Origin: Arthrobacter sp. SLBN-112
GTDB taxonomy: Bacteria > Actinomycetota > Actinomycetes > Actinomycetales > Micrococcaceae
Direction: 5' to 3'
Length of the DNA: 64,000 nucleotides
NCBI RefSeq assembly: GCF_030944625.1
Contig: NZ_JAUSXY010000001.1
Span: 496,001-560,000 of the forward strand
Positions within the stretch are counted from its first letter, which is position 1; each line of letters opens with the position of its first letter. The position numbers and the translations under genes were made by a program. The notes under the pieces were generated by a model. That model made no database searches, was not told the origin of the DNA, and was given only the letters and a program-made list of their open reading frames with translations. Of the stretch, positions 38,436 through 47,157 are shown piece after piece.

Positions 38436-39416
38436 CTACGCTGTGGGCGAAGACCCGGAACCGCTTTCACCTGCGGTGGATGCCGTACCAAGTATGGATC
38501 CGACCCACTCGCGGGCAGCCGTGAACGCGGCATCGGAGGTATGCGCCGGCACCGCGGTGGTTTGCTTGTCCGCCCTGGCATACGAGCCCAGGAAGCGGGT
38601 CCCGGGGCTGATACGGTGCAGCCCGGCCAGGGCATCCGCAACGCGTGCCTCCCCGGCGTGGCCATCAGCGTCGATGCTGAAGAAGTAATGTCCCAGGTAC
38701 TGCCCGGTGGGACGGGATTCGATCCGGCTGAGGTTGACGCCGCGGCTGGCGAACTGGTCCAGGATCTCCATCAGCGCGCCGGGACGGTCCTCCGGCAGTG
38801 GGACGACGAGGGTGGTTTTGTCCGCGCCGGTGCGTGCCGGCAGGACGCCCGGCCGACTGACGAGGATGAAGCGCGTGACGGCGCCCTGGTTGTCACCGAT
38901 GTCCTCCGCCATGACCGCCAGGCCAGGATGTTCGCGCGCTACGAGCGGCGCACAAATGGCGGCGTCGTAATGGCAGTCCTCCTCCAGCAGTCCCATCGCC
39001 GCGGCAGCGGTTGATGAACCCGGAACGTATTCCGCGCCTGGCATGTTCTTATCCATCCACAGACGGCACTGGGCCCATGCGTGGCCGTGGGTGGACACCC
39101 GCCGCAGGTCTTCCATGCGCATGCCGGGCCGGGCGACCAGGACGAAACTGATGGGGACCAGGACCTCGCGGATGATGCGCAGTTCCTGGCCCGTGGCGAT
39201 CGCATCGAGCGTGGCGGTGACGCCGCCTTCCACCGAGTTTTCGATGGGAACCATGGCGGCGTCGGCGGATCCGCCGCGCACTTGGTCCAGGGCAGCATTG
39301 ACGTTCGACGCCGGCACCCGGACTGCCTGCAGCGCGCCCGGGACCTGCAACAGGGCAGCCTCGGTGAACGTGCCTTCGGGCCCCAGGAAGGCGTAGGTGG
39401 GTGAACTGCCAGGCAC
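38436..39416 (-). CDS. pheA: Prephenate dehydratase
   Basis: 326 residues from GTG 39416; homology begins TYAFLGPEGTFTEAAL. Converts prephenate to phenylpyruvate in phenylalanine synthesis. Catalytic-domain motifs VPIENSVEGGV and VTRFILVSR are present, followed by an ACT regulatory domain with ESRPTGQYLGHYFFSIDADG, the phenylalanine-binding site for feedback inhibition. A low-complexity tail of about 20 residues (Gly/Ser/Thr) ends it. It shares one base with the stop of the rhodanese gene upstream. Confidence 0.95.
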   Translation of the reverse strand: MPGSSPTYAFLGPEGTFTEAALLQVPGALQAVRVPASNVNAALDQVRGGSADAAMVPIENSVEGGVTATLDAIATGQELRIIREVLVPISFVLVARPGMRMEDLRRVSTHGHAWAQCRLWMDKNMPGAEYVPGSSTAAAAMGLLEEDCHYDAAICAPLVAREHPGLAVMAEDIGDNQGAVTRFILVSRPGVLPARTGADKTTLVVPLPEDRPGALMEILDQFASRGVNLSRIESRPTGQYLGHYFFSIDADGHAGEARVADALAGLHRISPGTRFLGSYARADKQTTAVPAHTSDAAFTAAREWVGSILGTASTAGESGSGSSPTA

Positions 39417-39742
39417 TAAAGCACCAGCGGCTTCAGTCCGTTGTCCGAGACCAGGGGTTTGCCCGATTCCAGCCACTGGTCCATCCCGCCGGCGACGTTG
39501 ATGGCGGTGTAACCCTGGCCCGTGAGCCACTGGGCCACGCGGAATGACCGGCCGCCGGTCCGGCAAATGACGTAAACGTCCTCGTCCGGATCGAGTTCGC
39601 CCAGCCGGGCCGGGATTTGGTCCATGGGAATGTGGAGGGCGCCGTCGGCATGCCCGGCGACCCATTCGTAGTCCTCCCGGACGTCCAGGATTACGGCGTC
39701 AGCGGGGATGTCATGGACGGGCACGGAATCGAAATCGCTCAT
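39416..39742 (-). CDS. Rhodanese-like domain protein
   Basis: 108 residues from ATG 39742; single rhodanese domain. VILDVREDYEWVAGHADGA and the active-site loop VICRTGGRS with the catalytic cysteine suggest a small sulfurtransferase like GlpE/PspE-type proteins. Coupled to pheA (stop and start share a base), a linkage likely positional and not biochemical. Confidence 0.88.
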   Translation of the reverse strand: MSDFDSVPVHDIPADAVILDVREDYEWVAGHADGALHIPMDQIPARLGELDPDEDVYVICRTGGRSFRVAQWLTGQGYTAINVAGGMDQWLESGKPLVSDNGLKPLVL

Positions 39743-39915
39743 CGGAGTCCTGTCGTGGTGGATCAGAGTCACGTTTAAGCCTAGTCCTTCCGCACAGAAC
39801 GATGCGCGAAACCTGCAGGTTAGGCTGGTGGCTCCCGAGGAGGTTTCCATGCCCTGTCAGCAGTCCGCGCTTCCTGCGTCGCCACCGTCGTGCCCTGGCC
39901 GGGACCTCGGCGGGA

Positions 39916-41376
39916 ATGCCGGCGGGAATGCCGGCCGAGACACGGCCGCACGACCGGAAGTCCGGGTCCTTGGCTGAACTCCACGAGCTGACGGCACTGG
40001 ACCTGCGGAACCTCCTGCGCGACGGGACGGTGTCCGCTGCTGACGCCACCGCGCATTTCCTGGCGCGCATCGGGCAGCAGAACCCGCTGCTGGGAGCCTT
40101 CATCACCGTCACCGCGGACCAGGCCATGGACCGGGCCCGGGCGGCTGATGGCCTGCACTCCCAAGCCGACGCCGAAGACCTGCCGCCGCTGCACGGCATG
40201 CCGCTGGGCTTCAAGGACCTCACCGACGTGGCCGGCGTGGTCACCACACACGGAAGTGCCGCCGTCGAGCATAAACCCGCCCCCGCGGACGCTCCCCTGG
40301 TGGCGCTCCTGAAGGAGGCCGGCGTAATTTCGCTGGGCAAGACCCAAGTGCCCGAGTTCGGACTGACGGCCTACAGCGAAAACCGCATCGCGCCGCCGTC
40401 GCGCAATCCGCACGCACCCAGCAGGAGTTCGGGCGGTTCCTCCGGCGGCAGCGCGGCCGCCGTCGCCGCGGGGCTCCTGCCCTTCGCCCCTGGGACCGAC
40501 GGCGGCGGCTCGGTCCGGATTCCGGCGGCCGCCTGCGGCCTGGTGGGACTCAAACCAGGCCGCGGGCTGCCGGCTGCCGGGGAAAGCGGCGGCGACCCCG
40601 CCCGGCTGGTGGTTCCCGGCCCCCTTGCCCGGAACGCCAAGGACGCCGCACTCATGATGGACGCCTTGGCCCCGGGCCACCGGTATCTCGAAGGCATTGG
40701 CCAGGAGCCGCCGCGGCTGCGGATCGGCGTCACGCTGGAGAGCCCGTGGTCCGGCACGTTCCCGTTCAGCGTCGAACAGGAAGCACTCGACGCCCTCCGT
40801 GCCGGCGAAAGGCTCTTGGAGCATGCCGGCCATAACCTGGCCGAAGCAGCCGTGCGTTACGACAACCGCTACCCCGCCGCCTTCACGACGGCCTGGACGG
40901 CGGGAATTGGTGCGGCACGGATCAGCCCCTCGCGCGAAGCACAGCTGGCGCCGTTGACCCGGACTTTCCGGCGGCGTGCCCAGCAGCGCAGCCCTGCGAA
41001 GCTTGCCGAGGCCCTGGCGTTCCTGCGGCAGTTCCAGCACGACACCGTTGCGCAGTACGGACAGTGGGACGTGATGTTGATGCCCGCCCTGGCGCAGACG
41101 CCCCGGCCGGTGGGCTGGTTCACCGGGACGGGCCACGGCGGCGAGCGCTGGCCGGCCGCGCAGTGGCCAGGAGATGCCGACGGCGACTACCGGAAGCAGT
41201 GCGAATATGCGCCGTGGTCCTCGATGGTGAATGTGTGCGGGCTGCCGGCAATCACGATTCCTGTTCACTGGACCGGCGGAGCCACCGGAAGCGGACTTCC
41301 GATGGGCATCCAGCTGGTCGGTCCCATGGGCTCGGAGGCCCTCCTCCTGCAGGTGGCGCATCAACTGGGCTTCTAG
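39916..41376 (+). CDS. Amidase signature family protein
   Basis: About 486 residues if started at ATG 39916; the true start is uncertain. Homology begins at ELHELTALDLRNLLRDG, so TTG 39970, with GGAAG nine bases upstream, is a good alternative. The catalytic Lys is in MPLGFKDLTDV and the Ser-cis-Ser pair in RSSGGSSGGSAAAVAAGLL / GTDGGGSVRIPAA, the complete amidase triad. It hydrolyses an unknown amide in the cytosol. A perfect GAGGAGG ribosome binding site at 39837 serves a different frame (ATG 39849) that stops at 39977, just inside this gene; this could be a leader ORF or another one-base error. Confidence 0.88.
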   Translation: MPAGMPAETRPHDRKSGSLAELHELTALDLRNLLRDGTVSAADATAHFLARIGQQNPLLGAFITVTADQAMDRARAADGLHSQADAEDLPPLHGMPLGFKDLTDVAGVVTTHGSAAVEHKPAPADAPLVALLKEAGVISLGKTQVPEFGLTAYSENRIAPPSRNPHAPSRSSGGSSGGSAAAVAAGLLPFAPGTDGGGSVRIPAAACGLVGLKPGRGLPAAGESGGDPARLVVPGPLARNAKDAALMMDALAPGHRYLEGIGQEPPRLRIGVTLESPWSGTFPFSVEQEALDALRAGERLLEHAGHNLAEAAVRYDNRYPAAFTTAWTAGIGAARISPSREAQLAPLTRTFRRRAQQRSPAKLAEALAFLRQFQHDTVAQYGQWDVMLMPALAQTPRPVGWFTGTGHGGERWPAAQWPGDADGDYRKQCEYAPWSSMVNVCGLPAITIPVHWTGGATGSGLPMGIQLVGPMGSEALLLQVAHQLGF

Positions 41377-41513
41377 GGCACCGTGGCGGTGTGCTGTTGT
41401 TGACCTGAACCTAACGCCCGCTTAACCCGCCGGTAACCCCTGCGGCGCAGACTGGAAAAACCACCCTTTCGCACCCTCCATACGCTTTCCGCCCGATGAG
41501 GAGTTGCACCACC

Positions 41514-41741
41514 ATGAATGCTGAACAGGACGTCACCGGCGCCGGCCGCACCGAAACCGCAAACGACGGGCGGCCGGATCTGAGCAACTCCAACGTCAGG
41601 GAGGATCTGGCGATGACCGGCCGTTGCGCGCTGGTGCACCTGCCCACAGGGCGGACCTGCCTCCTTCCGCTGCGCCACGGCGGCCCCTGTGAGTTCCACC
41701 GCCCGCAGGAGGCGCAGGACGTTGTGGCCGGCGGCCCCTGA
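41514..41741 (+). CDS. Small Cys/His-containing protein, 75 aa
   Basis: From ATG 41514, ten bases after GAGGAG (an earlier in-frame ATG at 41496 overlaps that site). The N-terminal half is polar; the C-terminal half has three evenly placed Cys-His pairs, CALVH, CLLPLRH and CEFH, within LPTGRTCLLPLRHGGP, which could bind a metal. No family name is known to me. It is the first of a run of small plus-strand genes (41514-42784). Confidence 0.6.
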   Translation: MNAEQDVTGAGRTETANDGRPDLSNSNVREDLAMTGRCALVHLPTGRTCLLPLRHGGPCEFHRPQEAQDVVAGGP

Positions 41742-41842
41742 TTGTTGTGACGCCTGCCCATTGCCGCTGACAAGCGCGGGCTATCGACTCCACCGCCGAT
41801 GTGGAGGACGATTAAAGGGCAGTCACCATGAGGAGGTCTGTG

Positions 41843-42043
41843 ATGTGCTATTCATCCAGCAAGGACTTCGGGTGGGGCGCCAGGAAAGAAACAAAGCGCC
41901 AGCCTGAAGAGCGGCCTGAGACTCACGAAACTCCGGAGAAACCGGCCAAGGCACCGGAATTCACCTTCTGGGCTTTCCCGAACTGGCGCAGGACACCTGC
42001 GCCGGGAGCGCCCGCCGGCGAACGGAGCAAGGAGAGGGTCTGA
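41843..42043 (+). CDS. Small hypothetical protein MCYSSSKDFGWG, 66 aa
   Basis: ATG 41843 follows a textbook GAGGAGG with six-base spacing, so the short upstream in-frame ATG at 41828 is unlikely. Protein: MCYSSSKDFGWGARKETKR, then an acidic/Pro-rich linker (ERPETHETPEKPAKAPE), then FTFWAFPNWRR and a Pro/Ala tail. It looks largely disordered with aromatic clusters at both ends. No known domain. Confidence 0.65.
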   Translation: MCYSSSKDFGWGARKETKRQPEERPETHETPEKPAKAPEFTFWAFPNWRRTPAPGAPAGERSKERV

Positions 42044-42240
42044 TGTCCGGCCGGCAATGAGCCGGACAAGAGCCGATGGAGGGGTTCCGAACGGGGCCCC
42101 TCCGCCACATGGGCTCCCATGGCCTCTCCCGCAGGATTCCGTCCCTGTGCGGCCTTGCCGGCGCTACAGCCCGCTGGCCGCCGCACCACGCGCGTTGTGC
42201 TCGTTGTGCTGCGGCAACGCGGGCGTCTATGGTTGCACCA

Positions 42241-42252
42241 TAAGCATGCTTA
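42241..42252. promoter_or_regulatory. Palindrome upstream of the LapA-like gene
   Basis: Perfect 12-base palindrome TAAGCATGCTTA, 22 bases before the ATG at 42275, in otherwise GC-rich DNA. It could be an operator or overlap the -10 region. Confidence 0.35.
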
Positions 42253-42274
42253 GCATTCTGCGAAAGGAACGGGC

Positions 42275-42784
42275 ATGAGCGAAGGACAGTACACGCCAGG
42301 ACCGAACAGCCAGCCGGATCCGGACGTCAGCACAACGACGTCGAACGCGGACCTGCCCGCCGGAAACCGGGCGGCAACCTATGGCGCCGCCCCATCCGCC
42401 GCGCCGTCCGCCGCGCCATCCTACGCACCGGATGCCTCGGGAACCGCTGCGACGACGGGAACCCCGGCAACGCGGGGAGCACCTGCCACCGGAACCCCGA
42501 CAACGGCCGGCGGCACTCCCGAACGCAAAGTCACCCGCGCCGGCGTCATCTGGGCCGGCGTCGTCGCCTCCCTGATCCTGCTGATCCTGCTGATCATCTT
42601 CATCCTGCAGAACCAGGAACAAGCCATGGTGAAGTTCCTGGGTTTTGAGGGTTCCGTCCCGCTGGGCATGGCCCTGTTCATCGCCGCCGTCACCGGCGGG
42701 GTGCTGGTGGCCGTGGCAGGCGGGGCACGCATTCTGCAACTGCGAGCCAACGCCCACCGGGCCAAGGTCCGGCAGCGGCGCTAG
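42275..42784 (+). CDS. LapA (DUF1049) family membrane protein
   Basis: 169 residues. The first 90 are a low-complexity Ala/Pro/Thr segment with short repeats (APSAAPSAAPSYAP; GTPATRGAPATGTPTT). Two membrane segments follow (VIWAGVVASLILLILLIIFI and MALFIAAVTGGVLVAVAGGA) with the FILQNQEQAMVKFLGF linker typical of LapA-domain proteins, then a basic tail. LapA proteins are linked to LPS assembly in Gram-negatives; here the role is unknown. Good ribosome binding site AAAGGAA. Confidence 0.83.
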   Translation: MSEGQYTPGPNSQPDPDVSTTTSNADLPAGNRAATYGAAPSAAPSAAPSYAPDASGTAATTGTPATRGAPATGTPTTAGGTPERKVTRAGVIWAGVVASLILLILLIIFILQNQEQAMVKFLGFEGSVPLGMALFIAAVTGGVLVAVAGGARILQLRANAHRAKVRQRR

Positions 42785-42853
42785 GCGAAGCGGCCGGGAG
42801 TCGCCGGAGTCGCCGGAGCGGAGACACCGGCGACTCCTGAACCACGCGGTGCG

Positions 42854-44380
42854 TCAGCTGCCGCCGAGGTTCCGGTACTTCCGGAACCGTGCCCCCACCA
42901 GCCCTGCCACGGGAATGTCGGCAACCGCCGCGAGTTCGTACTCAATGGCACGGGCCATCCGGGCACAGAATTCGCGCGGTTCCAGGGAAGCGTCGTCGCG
43001 CTCGTCAACGATGTGGTCCACCAGTCCGTTCGCATACAGCGCGGCCACGTTCACGCCCTGTGCCTGCGCCATTCCGGGCGCAAAGGCCGTGGTGCGGTGC
43101 ACAATGGCACTGGCCCCCTCGGGCGGAAGCGGTGACAGCCAGCTGTGCTGCGCGGCGATGGTCCTGTCCGCGGGCAGCAGCGCCAGCGCCCCTCCCCCGG
43201 CGCCCTGGCCAAGCAGCACGGAGACCGACGGCGATTCCAGGCCGATCAATTCGTACAGGGAGCGTGCGATCTCGCCGGCGAGGCCGCCCTCCTCCGCCTC
43301 CTGCGACAGCGCGGCGCCCGCGGTGTCGATGACCGTGAGCAGGGGCAGCCGCAGTTCTTCGGCCAGCTTCATGCCGCGGCGCGCTTCCCGCAATGAGCCC
43401 GGCCCCATTCCGGCGGCGTCCTTGCGCGCCGGGCGGGCGTGCCCCAGCACAATGCAGGAACGGCTGCCGAACCTTGCCAGCGCCAGCAGCAGCCCGGGGT
43501 CCTTTTCCCCCTGCCCCGTGCCGTTCAGAGGCAGGGCGTCGCTGGCGCCGAACTTCAGGAGCTGGCGGAGGTCAGGGCGCCGCGGGCGCCGCGAAATTTC
43601 GATCGACGTCCAGGCATCAACAGGGGCCGGCCGGACAGCAAGGGTGGCTGGCGCGGCGGGCCGGGTGACCGTCTCAGAGGCAGCTTCCCGGCGTGGAGCC
43701 AGGATATCCAGCGCCCTGGACACCAGTTCGGCGAGATCCCCGGGCTTGACGACGCCGTCGATCAGGCCCTTGTTGAAGAGGTTCTCCGCCACCTGCACGT
43801 TGTCCGGGAAGGATTCCCCGTACAGGGCCTCGAACACCCGGGGGCCCAGGAATCCCAGGAGGGCGCCCGGTTCCGCAACATTGATATGGCCCAGGGATCC
43901 CCAGGACGCCATCACGCCGCCGGTGGTGGGGTGCCGGAGGTAGACCAGGTAGGGCAGGCCGGCCTGACGGTGCGCCCGGACGGCTCCGGTGATTTTCACC
44001 ATGGACAGGAAGGCCGGCGTCCCTTCCTGCATCCGGGTTCCCCCGGAGGCGGGGCCCGCCAGCAGCGGCAGGCCTTCCACAGTGGCCCGTTCGATGGCGG
44101 CAACGATCCGCTGCGCCGCAGCATGGCCGATGGAGCCGGCCAGGAAGGAAAACTCGCTGACGATCAGCGCCACGCGGCGGCCGCGGATGAGCCCGGTGCC
44201 GGTGAGCACTGATTCGTCGGCGCCGCTGCGTTCGCGGGCTTTGGCCAGGTCACGGGCGTATTCTTCGGACAGGGCCGGCTGGTGCGGCGGCGTATCCCAG
44301 GAGACAAACGAATCCTGGTCCACCACGGCGTCGATCAGTTCGGCGGCGCGCAGATGCCGCACTTTTTCGGTGGTTGGCAC
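42854..44380 (-). CDS. Fused carboxyltransferase (AccD-AccA type)
   Basis: 508 residues from GTG 44380. The N-terminal half is an AccD-like CT-beta domain (PASGGTRMQEG, HPTTGGVMASWGSLGHINVAE, GFLGPRVFEALYG), without the usual N-terminal zinc finger. The C-terminal half is AccA-like CT-alpha (EARRGMKLAEELRLPLLTVI, LGQGAGGGALALLPADR, LSPLPPEGASAI). Such enzymes transfer a carboxyl group between biotin and acyl-CoA; no biotin carboxylase or carrier gene is nearby. Set one base after a CoA-transferase gene and downstream of a MatC-like carrier, it may act on malonyl-CoA or a related acyl-CoA in a catabolic operon. Confidence 0.87.
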   Translation of the reverse strand: MPTTEKVRHLRAAELIDAVVDQDSFVSWDTPPHQPALSEEYARDLAKARERSGADESVLTGTGLIRGRRVALIVSEFSFLAGSIGHAAAQRIVAAIERATVEGLPLLAGPASGGTRMQEGTPAFLSMVKITGAVRAHRQAGLPYLVYLRHPTTGGVMASWGSLGHINVAEPGALLGFLGPRVFEALYGESFPDNVQVAENLFNKGLIDGVVKPGDLAELVSRALDILAPRREAASETVTRPAAPATLAVRPAPVDAWTSIEISRRPRRPDLRQLLKFGASDALPLNGTGQGEKDPGLLLALARFGSRSCIVLGHARPARKDAAGMGPGSLREARRGMKLAEELRLPLLTVIDTAGAALSQEAEEGGLAGEIARSLYELIGLESPSVSVLLGQGAGGGALALLPADRTIAAQHSWLSPLPPEGASAIVHRTTAFAPGMAQAQGVNVAALYANGLVDHIVDERDDASLEPREFCARMARAIEYELAAVADIPVAGLVGARFRKYRNLGGS

Positions 44381-44381
44381 G

Positions 44382-45596
44382 CTAGTTCACCCCGGCCGCC
44401 GCCGGAACCGGCACCCCGAGCCACTCCCGGATTGCCGGCCCGTCCGCGTCCAGCAGCGGGGGTGCGTCGTGGTCGGTGAGGGTGGTTTCGCCGGTGTCAC
44501 CCTGCGCGAAGAACCGCAGCGGCGGCCCGGGCAGGCTGACCGTTCCGAGCAGCGGATGCTCCACATCCACCACGAGCCCCTGGGAAGCCACCTGTTCCCA
44601 CGCGTACACCTCGTCCAGCGAGCGCACCTTCCCTGCCGGGATCCCGGCGTCGTTCAGCTTCTCCAGCAGTTCCGCCGCGCCATAACCGGCGAACGCGCGT
44701 TCGACGGCGGCAATCACCGCGCCGCGGTTCCGCACCCTTTCAGCGTTGCTGCCAAACCCTGGCGCCGCCGGGTCCAGGCCGAACGCAGCGGCGAAGGAAG
44801 CCCAGAGCTTCTCGCTGCCGACGCTGATCTGCACGCTCCCGTCCTGGCAGGTGAACAGCCCGTAGGGGGCGATGGACGGGTGGTGGTTGCCCTGGGCCTG
44901 CGGAACCTCGCCGGCGACTGTGGTCCGGGTGCCCTGGAAGGCGTGGACGCCGATCAGTGACGCCAGCAGGGAGGTGCGCACCACCTGGCCGCGGCCGGTG
45001 CGGTTCCGTTCCACCAGCGCAGCCAGCACGCCGAACGCCCCGTTCATGCCGGAGAGCAGGTCGGCGATGGGGACGCCGACGCGCTGGGGGTCGTCCGGCC
45101 CTGAGCCGGTGAGGGACATGAGTCCGGCCTCGCCCTGCAGGATTTGGTCGTAGCCGCTGCGCCGGGATTCGGGCCCGTCATGGCCGAAGCCCGTGATGGA
45201 CAGGATCACCAGGCGCGGGTTGAGCTCATGGATGGCGGCCGTGGAGAAGCCCAGCCGGTCCATCACGCCGGGACGGAAGTTCTCGATCACCACATCGGCT
45301 CGTTCCAGCAGCCCGCGCAGCACCCCCTGCCCGTCCGGGCTCTTCAGGTCCAGGCAGATGGATTCCTTGTTGCGGTTGCAGGACATGAAGTACGTGGACT
45401 GCAGGTCATCTTCCGGGCCCACGAACGGCGGCCCCCAGCCACGGGTGTCATCCCCGGTGCCCGGGTTCTCCACCTTGATCACGCGGGCGCCAAGGTCGGC
45501 CAGCATCATGCCGGCGTGCGGCCCCGCCAGTGCGCGGCTCAGGTCGACGACGGTGTGCCCGGCCAGTGGGCCTCGGGAATTTTCGGCTGTGCTCAT
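44382..45596 (-). CDS. CaiB/BaiF (class III) CoA-transferase
   Basis: 404 residues. N-terminal signature LSRALAGPHAGMMLADLGAR, then VIKVENPGTGDDTRGWGPPF, SICLDLKSPDGQ, VVIENFRPGVMDRLGF, and PSIAPYGLFTCQDG further on: the whole class III fold is present. These enzymes move CoA between carboxylic acids. In this operon it probably activates the acid brought in by the MatC-like carrier; which acid is unknown. It follows the carrier gene by about 60 bases and abuts the carboxyltransferase. Confidence 0.93.
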   Translation of the reverse strand: MSTAENSRGPLAGHTVVDLSRALAGPHAGMMLADLGARVIKVENPGTGDDTRGWGPPFVGPEDDLQSTYFMSCNRNKESICLDLKSPDGQGVLRGLLERADVVIENFRPGVMDRLGFSTAAIHELNPRLVILSITGFGHDGPESRRSGYDQILQGEAGLMSLTGSGPDDPQRVGVPIADLLSGMNGAFGVLAALVERNRTGRGQVVRTSLLASLIGVHAFQGTRTTVAGEVPQAQGNHHPSIAPYGLFTCQDGSVQISVGSEKLWASFAAAFGLDPAAPGFGSNAERVRNRGAVIAAVERAFAGYGAAELLEKLNDAGIPAGKVRSLDEVYAWEQVASQGLVVDVEHPLLGTVSLPGPPLRFFAQGDTGETTLTDHDAPPLLDADGPAIREWLGVPVPAAAGVN

Positions 45597-45657
45597 GTGC
45601 TTGGTTTCCTTTCTCAGGTACGGGCGGCGTGCAGTGCCGGCGGCGTGGCTGCGCCGG

Positions 45658-47026
45658 CTAGAGCCAGCCGGGGACCACCAGAGCCAGCCAGGCCAGGATG
45701 GGTCCGCCCACGATCACGATGCCGCTGTAGCCGAGGATCTTCTTGTAGAACCGGTCCTTGTCCACGCCCTCGGGGGCATTGGCCAGGACCAGGGCGCCGT
45801 TGGTGGAGAACGGGGAGACGTCCACGATCGTGGCGGAGACCGCGAGTGCGCAGATGACGCCGACGGCGCCAATCTCACCGGTGGAGAGGAAGGGCACGGC
45901 CAGCGGGATGAGCGCGGCCAGGATGGCGGTGGAGGAGGCGAAGGCGGACACGATGGCGCCGATGAAGCAGATGATGAGGGCTGCCAGCAGGGGCATTCCC
46001 ATGCCGGCAACGCCGCTGGAAACGAACTTGATGGTGCCGGCTTCCTCCAGCACCCCGACGAACGTCAGCATGCCGCAGATCAGCAGCACGGTGGACCAGC
46101 TGATCTTGTTGATGGCGCCCTTCTGGGCTGCGGGGGAAACCAGGGCCAGCACGATGGCGATGGTGATGGACACGAAGCCGACGTCCATCTTGAAGCCAAG
46201 GGCCACGACGGCCAGCACGATCAGGCCTGCAATGGTGACCAGCTGCGGAATCCGCTCTTTGCGCTCCTTGGTGGCTGCAGTGCCGTCGCCTGCGGGGTCC
46301 CGGGGACCGTACATTCCGGAGCCGAAGCCCTTGAAGGGGACGTCAGTCCCGGCTTTGGCACCGACGCTGACGGCCATCCGTGCTTCAGCTGCCTGCTCCA
46401 CGAACTGCCCCACCTTGGAGGACATGAGGTTCCTGCCACCCAGGACCACGAAGAGCACCAGCGCGATGACCAGGTTGAAGATGAAGCTCGACAGGAAACA
46501 GCGCGGTGGGGCTGAAGGCAAGGTCCGTCTTGGCCAGGATGCCGTTGACGGTGACGCCGTAGACGGCAATGGGCGAGAAGCCGCCCGCCTGCGCCCCATG
46601 GATCACCATCATGCCCATCAGCAGCGGGCTGATCTTGTATTTCCCGGCGAAGCTCAGGGCGATGGGGGCAATGATGGCGACGGCGGCGGGAGACAGCGCG
46701 CCCACGGCCGTGATGACGGCGGTGATGGCGAACATGACCCACGGGATGAGGGCCACGCGGTTGCCCACCAGCTTGACGGCGCCGCGGACCAGCAGGTCGA
46801 TGGTGCCGTTGTTTTGCGCTATGGCGAACAGGTAGGTGACGCCGACGATTGTCAGGAAGAGGCCGCCGGGGAAGTTGGCAAGGATGTCGTTCGTGGACAT
46901 GCCCAGCACGACGGAGCCAAGAAGGAAGGCGCCTACGAAGGCGAGGGCACCCATGTTGAGGGGCAGGACGGTGGCGAGCAGGAACATCGCCGCCAGGATG
47001 ATGATCGATAGGACAGGAGCGGACAT
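45658..47026 (-). CDS. MatC-type dicarboxylate (malonate) carrier, SLC13/ion transporter superfamily (one-base frameshift as written)
   Basis: The N-terminal part, from ATG 47026 with GGAGG upstream, is MatC-like (LPLNMGALAFVGAFLLGS; GGLFLTIVGVTYLFAIAQNN; IHGAQAGGFSPIAVYG). After FSPTALF near 46496 the protein continues in the next frame (LSSFIFNLVIALVLFVVLGG) to the stop at 45658. Removing one base from the AAA at 46494-46497 restores a carrier of about 455 residues with some 12 membrane segments. First gene of the operon; expected to import a dicarboxylate such as malonate. Loss of function and sequence error cannot be told apart here. Confidence 0.85.
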
Positions 47027-47091
47027 CGTTGGTCCTCCGTTGGGGAAAGAAAGAATGTGACGTGAGTTACTGGCTCACTGGACTAGCCTCT

Positions 47092-47118
47092 TAGACAGTG
47101 AGTCTATCTGTCAATAGA
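47092..47118. promoter_or_regulatory. Operator region between matC-like and gntR genes
   Basis: Two overlapping inverted repeats: TAGAC (47092-47096) and GTCTA (47102-47106) with a five-base spacer, then TCTAT (47103-47107) and ATAGA (47114-47118) with a six-base spacer. They sit mid-way between the divergent genes, 66 bases from the carrier ATG and 40 from the regulator GTG, as expected for autoregulation by the FadR/GntR protein. Confidence 0.6.
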
Positions 47119-47157
47119 TGAAGGGGGTATTCTGGTCCGAGAACCTCGGGAGGAACT

